64,000 nt of DNA from Clostridium_I sp963725425 (GTDB lineage Bacteria > Bacillota > Clostridia > Clostridiales > Clostridiaceae), in contig CAVRYJ010000031.1 in the NCBI GenBank assembly GCA_963725425.1, positions 1-64,000 of the forward strand, read 5' to 3'. Position numbers and translations under genes: made by a program. Position 1 is the first letter of the stretch; each line of letters starts with the position of its first letter. The notes under the pieces were generated by a model. The model saw only the letters and a list, made by a program, of their open reading frames with translations. It ran no database searches and had not been told where the DNA came from. Below, piece by piece: positions 63,397 through 64,000 of the stretch.

Positions 63397-63717
63397 CTAT
63401 ATCTTTGCCTTATACTGTTCTCCCCATGTATACATAGCATCAAGTATAATTTTTAAACTACGTCCAGTTTCAGTAAGAGTATATTCAACTTTTGGTGGTA
63501 TTTCTGCATAGACTTTTCTGTCAACTAAATTGTCCTCTTCCATTGCACGAAGTTGCTGTGTTAATACCTTTTGGCTAATAGAACCTATTGATTTCTTTAG
63601 TTCTCCAAATCGCTTAGTTCCATTAATAAGTTCCCTGAGTACTAATACCTTCCACTTATTACCTATAAGTGAAAGAGTAGTTTCAACAGGACATGCCGGT
63701 AATTCTTTTTTATCCAT
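63397..63717 (-). CDS. HxlR-family transcriptional regulator
   Basis: 106 residues. ACPVETTLSLIGNKWKVLVL is the family start, with the conserved Cys8-type residue in PACPVE. Then KRFGELKKSIGSISQKVLTQ and the wing EIPPKVEYTLTETGRSL. HxlR/YodB-type proteins respond to electrophiles or redox stress through that Cys, and often control nearby flavoenzymes, such as the FMN/ferredoxin and PNPOx-like genes here. Confidence 0.9.
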   Translation of the reverse strand: MDKKELPACPVETTLSLIGNKWKVLVLRELINGTKRFGELKKSIGSISQKVLTQQLRAMEEDNLVDRKVYAEIPPKVEYTLTETGRSLKIILDAMYTWGEQYKAKI

Positions 63718-63833
63718 AAAATATTCCTCCCTTAAAAGCCTTGTAAATAAGTAATAGTATATTATAGGTAACTATAGAACTATTAAGTGCTTACTTTACA
63801 TTTGATATCATGGGAACTATTATAATATTGTAA

Positions 63834-64000
63834 AAAGGAAATTACAAGTTTATTTTTGCACGAATAACCAAAAGGATGTTTGTGCACAGATTAATAAATA
63901 TCCATATGTTGAGCTCACAACTTCAAGCCCTAAATTTTCATGGATAATGTTAAATGGAGAAGTTGTTTTCTCACAAGACATGGATATTAAAGGAATTATT
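63834..64000 (+). pseudogene. PNPOx-family protein fragment, runs off the window
   Basis: From GGAAATTACAAG the sequence continues, after one missing base near 63853, as YFCTNNQKDVCAQINKYPYV, ELTTSSPKFSWIMLNGEVVF. This is the middle of a pyridoxamine-5'-phosphate-oxidase-like flavin protein. There is no start, and its first 40 or so residues are absent. Divergent from the HxlR-type gene, a common arrangement. The rest lies beyond the window. Confidence 0.65.

Noticed and set aside
1..64000. rRNA or tRNA genes
   Set aside because: No GC-rich cloverleaf or rRNA-like stretch was noticed on either strand, though I could not run a covariance search.

Overview
The window reads as chromosome from a low-GC, spore-forming Clostridium-type Firmicute. 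The evidence is the strong A/T bias, the AGGAGG-type ribosome binding sites, a ChW-repeat surface protein, Spo0E-like small proteins, a B12-dependent ribonucleotide reductase, a trans-2-enoyl-CoA reductase remnant and an OpuC-type osmoprotectant transporter. No rRNA or tRNA gene and no CRISPR array was seen.

Layout. (1) 1-6.4 kb: a repetitive surface protein running off the left edge with broken reading frames, then a polysaccharide deacetylase whose lipoprotein signal is split from the enzyme by an A8 tract. (2) 6.4-18.0 kb: a transposon of the Tn554 type, with tnpA-tnpB-tnpC at the right end and all genes leftward. Its cargo is a NADAR protein overlapping or abutting a PRTase-CE-like protein, a TIR-like (Cap12/PycTIR-type) protein, an unrecognised 282-residue protein, a membrane protein and a serine resolvase. 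Related 35-bp sequences at 6449-6483 and 17964-17998 may be the element ends. (3) 18-20.2 kb: a ChW/Ig-like/leucine-rich-repeat surface protein. (4) 20.2-33.6 kb: the early half of a prophage or prophage-like element. It has a large serine integrase and CI-like repressor at the right, divergent from a long leftward run of small genes that includes a DnaD-like replisome organiser, an NdpA-like protein, YdjM-like, ASCH and ORF6C proteins, an ssb fragment and a group II intron scrap. No capsid, portal, terminase or tail gene is visible. The integrase end lies inside a broken flavin reductase gene. (5) 34-64 kb: ordinary chromosome: glycosyltransferase, SPFH protein, nadE, yaaR, free-methionine sulfoxide reductase, Rrf2 regulator, nrdJ, amino acid permease, lgt, racemase, alaX, MocR regulator, MBL hydrolase, methyltransferase, opuC operon, FMN/ferredoxin fusion and HxlR regulator. 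It is interspersed with decayed genes.

Two themes stand out. First, the transposon carries several families linked to NAD/ADP-ribose or nucleotide chemistry and to biological conflict (NADAR, PRTase-CE, TIR-like), with no cyclic-nucleotide cyclase and no DarT. This makes it a candidate undescribed defence cargo. Second, a family of about 100-bp palindromic repeats (four copies, different lengths) carries, in its two long copies, paired ACAATATATTGT boxes exactly 32 bp apart. That matches the form and spacing of NrdR operators, and one copy sits just behind nrdJ. Other points of note are a probable structured RNA before nadE and an unusual density of one-base frame breaks in the chromosomal genes, which could be real decay or assembly error.
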